From contig NZ_CP084876.1 in NCBI RefSeq assembly GCF_020525925.1, positions 4,650,001 to 4,714,000 of the forward strand: DNA of 64,000 bases, in the 5' to 3' direction. Origin of the DNA: Klebsiella quasipneumoniae subsp. quasipneumoniae. Its GTDB lineage: Bacteria; Pseudomonadota; Gammaproteobacteria; Enterobacterales; Enterobacteriaceae. The notes beneath the pieces are model-generated. The model saw nothing but the letters and a program-made list of their open reading frames with translations. It was not told the origin of the DNA and made no database searches. This document shows positions 31,502 through 40,940 of this stretch, in pieces (positions within the stretch are counted from its first letter, which is position 1; each line of letters starts with the position of its first letter). A program made the translations under genes and the position numbers.

Positions 31502-32917
31502 ATGGATAAATCGTCGAAAACGTCTGCCGCCATGCGCCCAATAACGCTTCTTACCCTCAGCGTGATACTCGCCTTAACCGGCTGTGTCTCGCTCGCTCCC
31601 GACTACCAGCGCCCCGCCGCGCCGGTACCGCAGCAGTTCTCTCTCAGCCAGAACAAGCTGGTTCCCGCTACCGCGAGCTATCAGGAGACCGGCTGGCGAA
31701 CCTTTTTCGTCGACCCGCAGGTGAAAAGCCTGATAGGCACCGCGCTGACCAACAACCGCGATCTGCGGATGGCGACGCTGAAAGTGCAGGAAGCCCGCGC
31801 CCAGTATCGGGTGACCGATGCCGACCGCTACCCGCAATTGAACGGTGACGGTAGCACCACCTACGGCGGCAAGCTTAAAGGCGACACCACCACCAGCAGC
31901 GATTACGCCGTCGGGCTGAATCTCAACTATGACCTCGACTTCTTTGGCCGGCTGAAAAACCTCAGCGAGGCCGACCGGGAGAACTTCTTCGCCAGCGAAG
32001 AGGCACGGCGCGCAGTGCATATCCTGCTGATTGCTAACGTTTCACAAAGCTACTTCAACCAGCGGCTGGCGGCAGCGCAGCTGCAGGTGGCCAACGACAC
32101 CCTGCAAAACTATCAGCAGTCTTATGCGTTCGTTGAAAAACAGCTGCTGACCGGCAGCACCACCGTCCTGGCGCTGGAGCAGGCGCGGGGGATGATCGAG
32201 AGCACCCGCGCCGAGATCGCCAGGCGGCAGGGCCAGCTGGCGCAGGCTAATAACGCTCTGCAACTGTTGCTCGGTAGTTATCAACATCTGCCGGACGATA
32301 GCGCCAGCAGCGCCGTCGACCTGCAAGGCGTAACCCTGCCGCCGTCGCTCTCTTCAGCGATCCTGCTGCAGCGGCCGGATATTTTAGAGGCCGAACACAG
32401 CCTGCGGGCGGCCAACGCCAACATCGGCGCCGCGCGGGCGGCCTTCTTCCCGTCGATCACCCTGACCAGCTCGCTCTCCGGCAGCAGCAGCGAGCTCGCC
32501 AGCCTGTTTAACGCCGGCAGCGCGATGTGGAACTTCATCCCCAAAATCGACATTCCGATTTTCAACGCCGGGCGCAATCAGGCCAACCTCGATCTGGCGG
32601 AGATCCGCCAGCAGCAGCAGGTGGTCAACTACGAGCAAAAAATTCAGTCCGCTTTTAAGGAAGTGGCCGACGCGCTGGCCCTGCGCCAAAGCCTGGCCGA
32701 TCAAATTACCGCACAGGAGCGCTATCTCGCGTCGCTAAATATCACCCTGCAGCGCGCCACCGCGCTCTATCGCCACGGCGCGGTCAGCTACATCGAAGTG
32801 CTGAGCGCCCAGCGCGACATTTTCACCACCCGACAAACCCTGCTGGAACTCAACTATTCCCGTCAGGCAAATGAAATCACCCTGTTCACCGCCCTCGGCG
32901 GCGGCTGGATGGAATAA
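31502..32917 (+). CDS. cusC: Cu/Ag efflux outer-membrane channel CusC
   Basis: This outer-membrane factor of the TolC/OprM family is about 471 residues from ATG 31502. It has a lipoprotein signal peptide with lipobox LALTGC (Cys28), expected to be triacylated. Two repeated helical halves carry conserved segments such as DLDFFGRLKNLSEADREN and ANIGAARAAFFPSITLTSSL; the end YTALGGGW-like motif (FTALGGGWME) is intact. It forms the exit duct for the CusCBA tripartite pump. The ribosome-binding site is poor; ATG at 31532 is an alternative start. It is the first gene of cusCFBA. Confidence 0.9.
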   Translation: MDKSSKTSAAMRPITLLTLSVILALTGCVSLAPDYQRPAAPVPQQFSLSQNKLVPATASYQETGWRTFFVDPQVKSLIGTALTNNRDLRMATLKVQEARAQYRVTDADRYPQLNGDGSTTYGGKLKGDTTTSSDYAVGLNLNYDLDFFGRLKNLSEADRENFFASEEARRAVHILLIANVSQSYFNQRLAAAQLQVANDTLQNYQQSYAFVEKQLLTGSTTVLALEQARGMIESTRAEIARRQGQLAQANNALQLLLGSYQHLPDDSASSAVDLQGVTLPPSLSSAILLQRPDILEAEHSLRAANANIGAARAAFFPSITLTSSLSGSSSELASLFNAGSAMWNFIPKIDIPIFNAGRNQANLDLAEIRQQQQVVNYEQKIQSAFKEVADALALRQSLADQITAQERYLASLNITLQRATALYRHGAVSYIEVLSAQRDIFTTRQTLLELNYSRQANEITLFTALGGGWME

Positions 32918-32934
32918 CCCGAGGAGTCTTGATT

Positions 32935-33279
32935 ATGAATTCACTGTCTAAAGTCGCCCTGTTCACTCTGATTTCTGGCGCGGTGTTCGCCGCCCAGGCC
33001 GCCGACCCGCACGCCGGCATGGCGATGCACGAACAGCCCGCCGCCGCGCAAACGCAAAGCATCAGCGGCAAAGGGGTCATTAAAGCCATTGATATGGATA
33101 GCAAAAAAATCACCATTGCCCACGAAGCCATCCCGGCGGTGAACTGGCCGCCGATGACCATGCGCTTCACCATCACCCCGCAGACCCAGCTCAACAATGT
33201 GAAGGACGGCGACAGCGTGGACTTCACCTTCGTTCAGCAGGGCAATCTGTCGCTGTTACAGGATATCCGCGCCCACTAA
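32935..33279 (+). CDS. cusF: Periplasmic Cu(I)/Ag(I) chaperone CusF
   Basis: This 114-residue periplasmic metallochaperone has signal peptide cleavage expected after AAQAA. The metal site has the unusual set His63, Trp71, Met74 and Met76 (ITIAHEAIPAVNWPPMTMRF), where the Trp makes a cation-pi contact with Cu(I). It is an OB-fold small barrel that hands metal to CusB. ATG 32935 follows GAGGAG; an upstream TTG is rejected. Downstream of cusC by 17 bp, within the operon. Confidence 0.93.
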   Translation: MNSLSKVALFTLISGAVFAAQAADPHAGMAMHEQPAAAQTQSISGKGVIKAIDMDSKKITIAHEAIPAVNWPPMTMRFTITPQTQLNNVKDGDSVDFTFVQQGNLSLLQDIRAH

Positions 33280-33323
33280 TGGCCCGGCGACGGTAGGCTC
33301 CTCAACAACTGAATGGACGACAC

Positions 33324-34589
33324 ATGGCATCCCTGACACTGAAAAACACGGCGCTGCTCCTCGGCAGCATGGCGATCGGCGGCGCGCTCACCGCAGCGCT
33401 GTATACCCGGATGGCGCCGCCCCTCGACGCTGCCGCCGCCGCCCCGGCGGCCGAGCAGCAGCGAAAAGTGCTGTTCTGGTACGACCCGATGTACCCGAAC
33501 ACTCGCTTTGATAAACCGGGTAAATCGCCGTTTATGGATATGGACCTGGTGCCGAAATACGCCGATGAAGAGAGTGCCGCCGCCGGTGCGCCGGGGGTGC
33601 GTATCGACCCGACGCAGACCCAGAATCTCGGGGTGAAAACCGCCGCCGTCACCCGCGGGCCGCTGCGCTACGCCCAGACCTTCCCGGCCAACATCAGCTA
33701 CAACGAGTACCAGTACGTGATTATGCAGGCGCGGGCGGCGGGTTTTATCAATAAAGTCTATCCCCTGACCGTCGGCGACAAAGTGCAACAAGGTACGCCG
33801 CTGCTGGAACTGACCATCCCGGACTGGGTGGAAGCGCAGAGCGAATACCTGCTATTGCAGGAGACCGGCGGCACCGCCACCCAGGTCGAGGGGATCCTCG
33901 AGCGGCTGCGTCTCGCCGGAATGCCGGACGACGATATCCGCCGCCTGAAAGCCACGCGCAAGATCCAGACCCGCTTCACCCTCAAGGCGCCCATCGACGG
34001 GGTGATCACCGCCTTCGATCTGCGCGCCGGAATGAACATCGCCAAAGATAACGTGGTGGCGAAAATTCAGGGCATGGACCCGGTGTGGGTCAGCGCGGCG
34101 GTCCCCGAGTCCATCGCCTGGCTGATTAAAGACGCCTCGCAGTTCCGCATTCAGGTTCCCGCCTGGCCTGACAAAACCTTCCGCATCAGCAAATGGACGA
34201 TTCTCCCCAGCGTCGATAGCGCCACCCGCACCCTGCAGCTACGCCTGCAGGTGAACAACCCGGATGAAGCGCTGAAGCCGGGGATGAACGCCTATCTGCA
34301 GCTGACCAGTGACAGCGAACCGATGCTGCTGATCCCCTCCAAAGCGCTGATCGACAGCGGCAGCGAGCAGCGGGTGATCACCATGGATAACGAGGGCCGC
34401 TTCGTGCCGAAGCAGGTCCAGGTTTTCCATGAATCCAATGGCGTCACGGCCATTCGCAGCGGGCTGAAGGAGGGCGAGAAGGTGGTCGCCAGCGGCCTGT
34501 TCCTGATCGACTCGGAAGCCAATATCGCCGGCGCGCTGGAGCGCATGCGCGCGCAGGCCCCTGATGCCGCTGCCGCCCACGCGCACTGA
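33324..34589 (+). CDS. cusB: Cu/Ag efflux periplasmic adaptor CusB
   Basis: This 421-residue membrane-fusion protein has an N-terminal anchor/signal (about residues 7-22), followed by a Met-containing metal-acceptance region ([20 protein letters not shown] and DMDLVPKYA) and the lipoyl and alpha-hairpin domains. The beta barrel and membrane-proximal domain are at the C-terminus, ending in Ala/His. It takes metal from CusF and links CusA to CusC. It sits 44 bp after cusF and 11 bp before cusA in one operon. Confidence 0.9.
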   Translation: MASLTLKNTALLLGSMAIGGALTAALYTRMAPPLDAAAAAPAAEQQRKVLFWYDPMYPNTRFDKPGKSPFMDMDLVPKYADEESAAAGAPGVRIDPTQTQNLGVKTAAVTRGPLRYAQTFPANISYNEYQYVIMQARAAGFINKVYPLTVGDKVQQGTPLLELTIPDWVEAQSEYLLLQETGGTATQVEGILERLRLAGMPDDDIRRLKATRKIQTRFTLKAPIDGVITAFDLRAGMNIAKDNVVAKIQGMDPVWVSAAVPESIAWLIKDASQFRIQVPAWPDKTFRISKWTILPSVDSATRTLQLRLQVNNPDEALKPGMNAYLQLTSDSEPMLLIPSKALIDSGSEQRVITMDNEGRFVPKQVQVFHESNGVTAIRSGLKEGEKVVASGLFLIDSEANIAGALERMRAQAPDAAAAHAH

Positions 34590-34600
34590 GGAACGGAACA

Positions 34601-37600
34601 ATGATTGAATGGATTATCCGCCGCTCGGTGGCCAACCGCTTCCTGGTGATGATGGGCGCGCTGTTTCTCAGCCTCTGGGGGACCTGGACCATCGTCCACA
34701 CCCCGGTGGACGCCCTGCCGGATCTCTCCGACGTACAGGTGATCGTCAAAACCAGCTATCCGGGGCAGGCGCCGCAGATTGTCGAAAACCAGGTCACCTG
34801 GCCGCTAACCACCACCATGCTGTCGGTGCCCGGCGCCAGAACGGTGCGCGGCTTCTCGCAGTTTGGCGACTCTTATGTGTATGTGATTTTTGAAGACGGC
34901 ACCGACCCTTACTGGGCGCGCTCGCGGGTGCTGGAGTATCTCAACCAGGTGCAGGGCAAACTGCCCGCCGGAGTCAGCGCCGAAATGGGCCCGGACGCCA
35001 CCGGCGTCGGCTGGGTCTTCGAGTACGCGCTGGTCGACCGCAGCGGCAAGCACGATCTCGCCGAACTGCGCTCCCTGCAGGACTGGTTCTTAAAATATGA
35101 GCTGAAAACCATTCCTAACGTCTCGGAAGTGGCGTCGGTGGGCGGCGTGGTCAAGGAGTACCAGATAGTTGTCGACCCGATGAAGCTGACCCAGTACGGC
35201 ATCAGCCTCGGCGAGGTGAAATCGGCGCTGGACGCCTCTAACCAGGAGGCGGGCGGCTCTTCGGTCGAACTGGCGGAAGCCGAATATATGGTGCGCGCCA
35301 GCGGCTATCTGCAGACCCTCGACGACTTCAAAAACATTGTACTGAAAACCGGCGATAACGGCGTGCCGGTGTATCTCGGCGACGTCGCGCGGGTGCAGGT
35401 CGGCCCGGAGATGCGCCGCGGCATTGCCGAACTGAACGGCGAAGGCGAAGTGGCCGGCGGCGTGGTGATCCTGCGCTCCGGCAAGAACGCCCGGGAAGCG
35501 ATCTCGGCGGTCAAAGAAAAACTGGCGTCGCTGCAAAGCAGCCTGCCGGAAGGGGTTGAAGTGGTCACCACCTACGACCGCAGCCAGCTTATCGACCGCG
35601 CCATCGATAACCTCAGCCACAAGCTGCTGGAAGAGTTTATCGTCGTCGCCCTGGTCTGCGCCCTGTTCCTGTGGCACGTGCGCTCGGCGCTGGTGGCGAT
35701 TATCTCCCTGCCGCTCGGCCTGTGCTTCGCCTTTATCATGATGCATTTCCAGGGGCTCAACGCCAACATCATGTCGCTGGGCGGGATCGCCATTGCGGTG
35801 GGGGCGATGGTCGATGCCGCCATCGTGATGATTGAGAACGCCCACAAGCGGCTGGAGGAGTGGACGCATCAGCATCCGGGAGAGAAGCTCGGCAACGACA
35901 GGCGCTGGAAAATCATTACCGATGCCTCGGTGGAGGTTGGCCCGGCGCTGTTTATCAGCCTGCTGATCATCACCCTGTCGTTTATCCCCATTTTCACCCT
36001 CGAAGGCCAGGAGGGCAAACTGTTCGGCCCGCTGGCCTTCACCAAAACCTGGTCGATGGCCGGAGCGGCGCTGCTGGCGATCATGGTGATCCCGATCCTG
36101 ATGGGCTTCTGGATCCGCGGCAGGATCCCGGCGGAGAGCAGCAACCCGCTGAACCGCTTTTTGATCCGCATTTACCATCCGCTGCTGCTGAAGGTCCTGC
36201 ACTGGCCGAAGACCACCCTGCTGATCGCGCTCCTGTCGATCCTGACGGTTGTCTGGCCGCTTAACCGGGTCGGCGGCGAGTTTCTGCCGCAGATCAACGA
36301 GGGCGATCTGCTGTATATGCCGTCAACGCTGCCCGGGATCTCCGCCTCGCAGGCGGCGGATATGCTGCAGAAGACCGACAAGCTGATCATGACGGTGCCG
36401 GAGGTGGCGCGGGTGTTCGGCAAAACGGGTAAAGCAGACACCGCTACCGACTCAGCGCCGCTGGAGATGGTGGAGACCACCATTCAGCTCAAACCGCAGG
36501 ATCAATGGCGGCCGGGGATGACCATGGAGAAGATCATCGACGAACTGGACAAGACCGTGCGCCTGCCGGGGCTGGCGAACCTGTGGGTGCCGCCGATCCG
36601 CAACCGCATCGACATGCTCTCCACCGGCATCAAGAGCCCGATCGGCATTAAAGTTTCCGGCACTAACCTGGCCGATATCGACGCCATCGCCGGGCAAATT
36701 GAGGGAGTGGCGCGCAGCGTGCCGGGCGTGACCTCGGCGTTAGCCGAGCGGCTGGTGGGCGGGCGCTACCTCGACATTGATATTCAGCGTGAGAAGGCGG
36801 CCCGCTACGGGATGACCGTCGGCGACGTGCAGCTGTTCGTCTCGTCCGCTATCGGCGGGGCGATGGTCGGCGAAACGGTGGAGGGCGTCGAGCGCTATCC
36901 GATCAACATCCGCTATCCGCAGAGCTACCGCGACAGCCCGCAGACCCTGCGCCAGCTGCCGATCCTCACCCCGCTGAAGCAGCAGATCGTCCTCGGCGAC
37001 GTCGCCGAGGTGAAGGTGGTCAGCGGGCCATCGATGCTGAAGACCGAGAACGCCCGCCCCACCAGCTGGATCTACATCGACGCCCGCGACCGCGACATGG
37101 TGTCAGTGGTGCACGATCTGCAGCAGGCCATCGGCAAGGAGGTGAAGCTGAAGCCGGGCATCAGCGTGTCGTATTCCGGGCAGTTTGAGCTGCTGGAGCG
37201 CGCCAATCAGAAGCTGAAGCTGATGGTGCCGATGACGCTGATGATTATCTTTGTGCTGCTGTACCTGGCGTTCCGCCGCGTCGGCGAGGCGCTGCTGATC
37301 ATCGCCAGCGTGCCGTTCGCCCTTGTGGGCGGGATCTGGTTCCTCTACTGGATGGGCTTCCATCTGTCGGTGGCCACCGGTACCGGCTTTATCGCCCTGG
37401 CCGGGGTGGCCGCGGAGTTTGGCGTGGTGATGCTGATGTACCTGCGCCACGCCATCGAGGCGGAGCCGGCGCTGGAGAACCCGCAGACCTTCAGCGCCGG
37501 GAAGCTCGACGAGGCGCTGTATCAGGGGGCAGTACTGCGCGTGCGGCCGAAGGCGATGACCGTGGCGGTGATTATCGCCGGCCTGCTGCCGATTTTGTGG

Positions 37601-37750
37601 GGCACCGGCGCCGGGTCGGAGGTGATGAGCCGCATCGCCGCGCCGATGATTGGCGGAATGATCACCGCCCCGCTGCTGTCGCTGTTTATTATTCCGGCGG
37701 CGTATAAGCTGATGTGGCTGTCCCGGCATCGGGACAAGCGCGGCCGCTAG
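34601..37750 (+). CDS. cusA: Cu(I)/Ag(I) RND efflux pump CusA
   Basis: This 1,049-residue heavy-metal-efflux RND protein of the inner membrane pumps Cu(I)/Ag(I) using the proton gradient. Family landmarks are the N-terminal [16 protein letters not shown], two large periplasmic domains and the transmembrane segment [20 protein letters not shown] carrying the acidic residue used for proton relay in HME-RND pumps. Met-rich stretches ([10 protein letters not shown] and MVSVVHD) are in the second periplasmic half. Length and order match E. coli CusA (1,047). It is the last gene of cusCFBA. Confidence 0.93.
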   Translation: MIEWIIRRSVANRFLVMMGALFLSLWGTWTIVHTPVDALPDLSDVQVIVKTSYPGQAPQIVENQVTWPLTTTMLSVPGARTVRGFSQFGDSYVYVIFEDGTDPYWARSRVLEYLNQVQGKLPAGVSAEMGPDATGVGWVFEYALVDRSGKHDLAELRSLQDWFLKYELKTIPNVSEVASVGGVVKEYQIVVDPMKLTQYGISLGEVKSALDASNQEAGGSSVELAEAEYMVRASGYLQTLDDFKNIVLKTGDNGVPVYLGDVARVQVGPEMRRGIAELNGEGEVAGGVVILRSGKNAREAISAVKEKLASLQSSLPEGVEVVTTYDRSQLIDRAIDNLSHKLLEEFIVVALVCALFLWHVRSALVAIISLPLGLCFAFIMMHFQGLNANIMSLGGIAIAVGAMVDAAIVMIENAHKRLEEWTHQHPGEKLGNDRRWKIITDASVEVGPALFISLLIITLSFIPIFTLEGQEGKLFGPLAFTKTWSMAGAALLAIMVIPILMGFWIRGRIPAESSNPLNRFLIRIYHPLLLKVLHWPKTTLLIALLSILTVVWPLNRVGGEFLPQINEGDLLYMPSTLPGISASQAADMLQKTDKLIMTVPEVARVFGKTGKADTATDSAPLEMVETTIQLKPQDQWRPGMTMEKIIDELDKTVRLPGLANLWVPPIRNRIDMLSTGIKSPIGIKVSGTNLADIDAIAGQIEGVARSVPGVTSALAERLVGGRYLDIDIQREKAARYGMTVGDVQLFVSSAIGGAMVGETVEGVERYPINIRYPQSYRDSPQTLRQLPILTPLKQQIVLGDVAEVKVVSGPSMLKTENARPTSWIYIDARDRDMVSVVHDLQQAIGKEVKLKPGISVSYSGQFELLERANQKLKLMVPMTLMIIFVLLYLAFRRVGEALLIIASVPFALVGGIWFLYWMGFHLSVATGTGFIALAGVAAEFGVVMLMYLRHAIEAEPALENPQTFSAGKLDEALYQGAVLRVRPKAMTVAVIIAGLLPILWGTGAGSEVMSRIAAPMIGGMITAPLLSLFIIPAAYKLMWLSRHRDKRGR

Positions 37751-37822
37751 CCCACCGCGTTTACGCCGGTCCGGGAAATTGGCTATAGTGGCGCCACTCT
37801 TCTGGCCGGCGTGAACGTCCCT

Positions 37823-38170
37823 ATGAATCTGAACCTGGTATGTTATTCCCTGCTGCTGCTCACCGCTGTGGGCAGCGCCCTGCTCCCCTACCCGCTGGCG
37901 ATGTGGTTTTTACTGAGCAGCCTTCTGACATGGCTTATCTATGGTGCCGACAAGCTGGCGGCGCGCAAAGCCTGGCGACGGGTACCGGAAACCACGCTGC
38001 TGGTGCTCGGCCTGGCGGGAGGCTGGCCGGGGGCGATCCTCGGCCAGCAGTGTTTTCGCCATAAAACGCAAAAGCAGCCCTTCCGGACGTGGTTTTTCAT
38101 CAGCGTGGCGCTGAACGTGGCGGCGCTGGCCGGGCTGTATGCGGTTTACTCTGGCATGCTCAGCCGCTAA
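37823..38170 (+). CDS. DUF1294 small membrane protein
   Basis: This protein of about 115 residues belongs to the DUF1294 family. It has two to three hydrophobic segments (CYSLLLLTAVGSALL; WFLLSSLLTWLIYGADKLAARK; LNVAALAGLYAVYSG) and the characteristic tail-loop LGLAGGWPGAILGQQCFRHKTQKQPFR, which is the signature of the family. Function unknown; some relatives are fused to cold-shock domains. ATG 37823 is preferred to the upstream GTG at 37811; no clear ribosome-binding site was seen. Confidence 0.78.
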   Translation: MNLNLVCYSLLLLTAVGSALLPYPLAMWFLLSSLLTWLIYGADKLAARKAWRRVPETTLLVLGLAGGWPGAILGQQCFRHKTQKQPFRTWFFISVALNVAALAGLYAVYSGMLSR

Positions 38171-38179
38171 GGGGCGAGG

Positions 38180-38713
38180 CTAGCGCGGCGTCTGGCGGAT
38201 CCACACCAGTCGATCGACGTCAAAGCCCAGTTCGCGCGCGGTATTCAGGTAATCCTGCTTCACCGCCGCCGGAATGGTGGGGGTACGCGACAGGATCCAC
38301 AGATAGTCGCGGTTGGGGCCGCTGACCAGCGCATACTGGTAGTCGTCGTCCAGACGGATCACGTTATAGCCGCCGTAGAATGGCCCGAAGAACGACACCT
38401 TCAGCGCCGCGGTGGTGGGGGCGCCGGTGAAATAGGCTTTCCCGTCGCTCTCATTCCAGCGTTTTTTGACCGGGTCATAACCGCGATTGACGACGCTGAT
38501 CCCCCCGTCGCTGCGGGCGCCGTAGGTGGCGGTCACCTGCTCCAGGCCTCGCTCGAAGCGATTCTCCAGGCGGGCGACCTCATACCATTTCCCGAGGTAA
38601 CGGCTGGCGTCAAACCCGCTAATCGGCTGAACGCCCTTCGGCGGGGTGGGCGATTTGCAGGCCACCAGGGTCAACGCGATAGCGACGCCAGTGACAACAG
38701 GCCATAGCTTCAT
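38180..38713 (-). CDS. blc: Outer-membrane lipocalin Blc
   Basis: This 177-residue lipocalin lipoprotein has the same length as E. coli Blc. The signal peptide ends in lipobox LVAC (Cys19), with +2 Lys. The lipocalin signature GKWYEVARLENRFERG and the second motif YVLSR-like LWILSRTP are present. The protein sits on the inner leaflet of the outer membrane and binds lysophospholipids. The start ATG 38713 follows AAGGAG. It is divergent from the MlrA-like gene, and lipocalins are frequent in light-inducible MerR (LitR) gene clusters, so it may belong to the downstream regulon (inference). Confidence 0.9.
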   Translation of the reverse strand: MKLWPVVTGVAIALTLVACKSPTPPKGVQPISGFDASRYLGKWYEVARLENRFERGLEQVTATYGARSDGGISVVNRGYDPVKKRWNESDGKAYFTGAPTTAALKVSFFGPFYGGYNVIRLDDDYQYALVSGPNRDYLWILSRTPTIPAAVKQDYLNTARELGFDVDRLVWIRQTPR

Positions 38714-38743
38714 GAGAACTCCTTTCATTTACGCGGTTGGGGA

Positions 38744-38769
38744 AAGTGTAGTGCAAAGCCGCTACACTT
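38744..38769. promoter_or_regulatory. Inverted repeat between blc and mlrA-like gene
   Basis: AAGTGTAG-(10 nt)-CTACACTT, perfect 8-bp arms in the 116-bp divergent intergenic region of blc and the MerR gene. A candidate MerR-type operator; no evidence beyond symmetry and location. Confidence 0.45.
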
Positions 38770-38829
38770 CACGCCAGCCGACGTGATTCGTAGTATATTG
38801 AGAATATTCTTTGTTAACAGGTGGCCTCC

Positions 38830-39558
38830 ATGCCTTACTCCATCGGCGAATTTGCCCGACTCTGCGGGATAAATGCGACCACGCTTCGCGCCTGGCAGCG
38901 CCGCTATGGCCTGCTCAAGCCGCTGCGCACCGATGGTGGACACCGTCTGTACAGCGATGACGACGTCCAGCAGGCGCTTAAAATCCTCGACTGGGTGAAA
39001 AAAGGGGTGCCGGTCAGCCAGGTGAAGCCCCTGCTGTCGCGCCCCGGCGCGCGGCGCACCAACAACTGGCTGACGCTGCAGGAGACCATGCTGCAGCGGC
39101 TGAAAGAGGGAAAAATCGAGTCCCTGCGCCAGCTGATCTACGATGCCGGCCGCGAATATCCGCGCCAGGAGCTGGTGACCGAGGTGCTGCGTCCGCTGCG
39201 CAGCCAGGTCTCCGCCAACGTGCCGGCCATCATGACCCTGCGCGAAATCCTCGACGGCATTATCATCGCCTACACCTCGTTTTGCCTCGAAGGCGACAAG
39301 AAGGCGCCCGGGGACAACTTTCTGATCACCGGCTGGCACCTGACCGACGCCTGCGAAATCTGGCTTGAAGCGCTCAAACGCACCGGCCAGGGCCATCGCA
39401 TCGACGTCCTGCCGGTGCCTCCCGCCGCCCTGGCGCCGGAGATTTTCCCCCAGCGCAACTGGCTGCTGGTCACCAGCGGCAAACTCTCCGCCGCTCGTCA
39501 GAGGCAGGTCGAACTCTGGCAGCAGCAGGTCGTCTCCCTCGAGGTGATCCCGCTCTAA
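38830..39558 (+). CDS. MerR-family regulator, MlrA/BluR-like
   Basis: This 242-residue MerR-type regulator has an N-terminal winged helix (YSIGEFARLCGINATTLRAW...RYGLLKPLRTDGGHRLY) nearly identical in pattern to MlrA. Its C-terminal domain is of the B12-binding-like type (about residues 100-240) without the DxHxxG cobalamin motif that I could see, so it likely senses by other means, as MlrA and BluR do. The start is ATG 38830; the GTG 9 bp earlier is less likely. Divergent from blc and upstream of the nine-gene lipid operon. Role inferred: regulator of both. Confidence 0.82.
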   Translation: MPYSIGEFARLCGINATTLRAWQRRYGLLKPLRTDGGHRLYSDDDVQQALKILDWVKKGVPVSQVKPLLSRPGARRTNNWLTLQETMLQRLKEGKIESLRQLIYDAGREYPRQELVTEVLRPLRSQVSANVPAIMTLREILDGIIIAYTSFCLEGDKKAPGDNFLITGWHLTDACEIWLEALKRTGQGHRIDVLPVPPAALAPEIFPQRNWLLVTSGKLSAARQRQVELWQQQVVSLEVIPL

Positions 39559-39714
39559 CCCCCGGTTTTCACTTCCCCCCACTCTCTGTTCCGCCTGCGC
39601 CCGGCGGCGCGGCGGGCGCACGTTTGCCCTTCGTGCAACCCGCGTTTTTCATCCTTTACAACAATAATCATAACATCATGATTTTAAACATAAATAAAAT
39701 ATATTTTACCACAA

Positions 39715-39744
39715 ACTTGGACAAATAATTTTATTTGTGTAAGT
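39715..39744. promoter_or_regulatory. 30-bp imperfect palindrome before the nine-gene operon
   Basis: ACTTGGACAAATAA-TT-TTATTTGTGTAAGT, 12 of 14 positions symmetric, at 46 bp before the first gene. The left arm carries TTGGAC, usable as a -35, with AT-rich DNA beyond. This is the geometry expected of a MerR-family operator lying across the -35/-10 spacer. The surrounding 39640-39780 is distinctly AT-rich compared with its neighbours. Binding by the MlrA-like protein is inferred. Confidence 0.6.
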
Positions 39745-39789
39745 TTTAAGTATGCCATTACACCACCGTGTTTAGCCAGGATGTGATCC

Positions 39790-40224
39790 ATGAGCACCAC
39801 GCCGTCCGTCATTCGTCGTTTCGTTGAGTACTACGCCGGGCTGGATGCGCAGCCGCCCACGGCGCTGGCCGCGCTGTACCATCCGGACGCGACGCTGAGC
39901 GATCCTTTTGGTCAGCACCAGGGACTGTTTGCCATCCAGCGCTACTTTACCCATCTGCTGGCCAACGTGGAGCAGTGCCGGTTCACCATCGACGCGCCGC
40001 TCTGCGACGGTCAGCGGTTCGCCGTAACCTGGACCATGCACTGGTCGCATCCGCGCATTGCCGGCGGAGAAACGCTGGCCCTGCCGGGCTGCTCGGTGGT
40101 GGACATCGCCGGGGAGCAGATCCTCCATCAACGCGACTACTACGACGCCGGGGAGATGATCTACGAGCATCTTCCCCTGCTGGGCTGGGCGGTACGCGGC
40201 GTGAAACGGAGGGTGCGCTCATGA
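39790..40224 (+). CDS. SnoaL/NTF2-like protein
   Basis: This 144-residue protein with a nuclear-transport-factor-2/SnoaL cone fold contains FVEYYAGLDAQPPTALAALYHPDATLSDPFG at its start and WTMHWSHPRIAGG in the beta sheet. Members are small ligand-binding proteins or isomerases without one common reaction. It is the first gene of a nine-gene operon; its stop overlaps the following ATG (ATGA). AGGA precedes the start at about 8 nt. The precise role in the pathway is unknown. Confidence 0.78.
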   Translation: MSTTPSVIRRFVEYYAGLDAQPPTALAALYHPDATLSDPFGQHQGLFAIQRYFTHLLANVEQCRFTIDAPLCDGQRFAVTWTMHWSHPRIAGGETLALPGCSVVDIAGEQILHQRDYYDAGEMIYEHLPLLGWAVRGVKRRVRS

Positions 40225-40940
40225 TGACGGTGCTTATCACCGGCGCCAGCTCCGGGATTGGCGCCGGCCTGGCGAAATCCTTCGCGGCGGATGGCCACCT
40301 GGTCATCGCCTGCGGGCGCGATGCGTCGCGCCTGACGGCGCTGCAGCAGTTCAGCCCCAACATCAGCGCGCGCCTGTTCGATATGACAGACAGGGACGCC
40401 TGTCGCCAGGCGCTGACGGGCTGTTTTGCCGACCTGATCATTCTCTGCGCCGGCACCTGCGAATACCTCGACCACGGGCAGGTGGATGCCGCCCTCGTGG
40501 AGCGGGTGATGACCACCAACTTCCTCGGGCCGGTAAACTGCCTGGCGGCGCTGCAGACGCAGCTGGAGGCAGGCGATCGGGTGGTGCTGGTCAGCTCCAT
40601 GGCGCACTGGCTGCCCTTCCCGCGCGCGGAAGCCTATGGCGCCTCCAAGGCGGCGCTGACCTGGTTTGCCAATAGCCTGCGTCTGGACTGGGAGCCGAAA
40701 GGGGTCGCCGTCACGGTGGTCTCTCCAGGCTTCGTCGACACCCCGCTGACGCGCAAAAACGACTTTGCCATGCCCGGCCGGGTGAGCGTCGATCGGGCGG
40801 TGGCGGCGATCCGCCACGGCCTGGCGAAGGGCAAAAACCACATCGCCTTCCCCACCGGCTTCAGCCTGGCCCTGCGGCTGCTGGCCAGCCTGCCGTCAGG
40901 TATACAGCGCCTGCTGTTGCGCAGGATGGTGCGCTCATGA
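40221..40940 (+). CDS. Short-chain dehydrogenase/reductase
   Basis: This 239-residue classical SDR has the NAD(P)-binding TGASSGIGAG near residue 7, catalytic Ser in LVSSMAHW and the Tyr-x3-Lys pair in EAYGASKAALTW. PGFVDTPLT follows, where NADP(H) contacts are usual. ATG at 40221 gives a proper Rossmann start; the longer open frame that begins upstream is another reading frame within the NTF2 gene. It overlaps its neighbours at both ends by 4 bp. Presumed to act on a lipid-derived or hydroxylated intermediate of the operon's pathway (inference). Confidence 0.85.
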   Translation: MMTVLITGASSGIGAGLAKSFAADGHLVIACGRDASRLTALQQFSPNISARLFDMTDRDACRQALTGCFADLIILCAGTCEYLDHGQVDAALVERVMTTNFLGPVNCLAALQTQLEAGDRVVLVSSMAHWLPFPRAEAYGASKAALTWFANSLRLDWEPKGVAVTVVSPGFVDTPLTRKNDFAMPGRVSVDRAVAAIRHGLAKGKNHIAFPTGFSLALRLLASLPSGIQRLLLRRMVRS

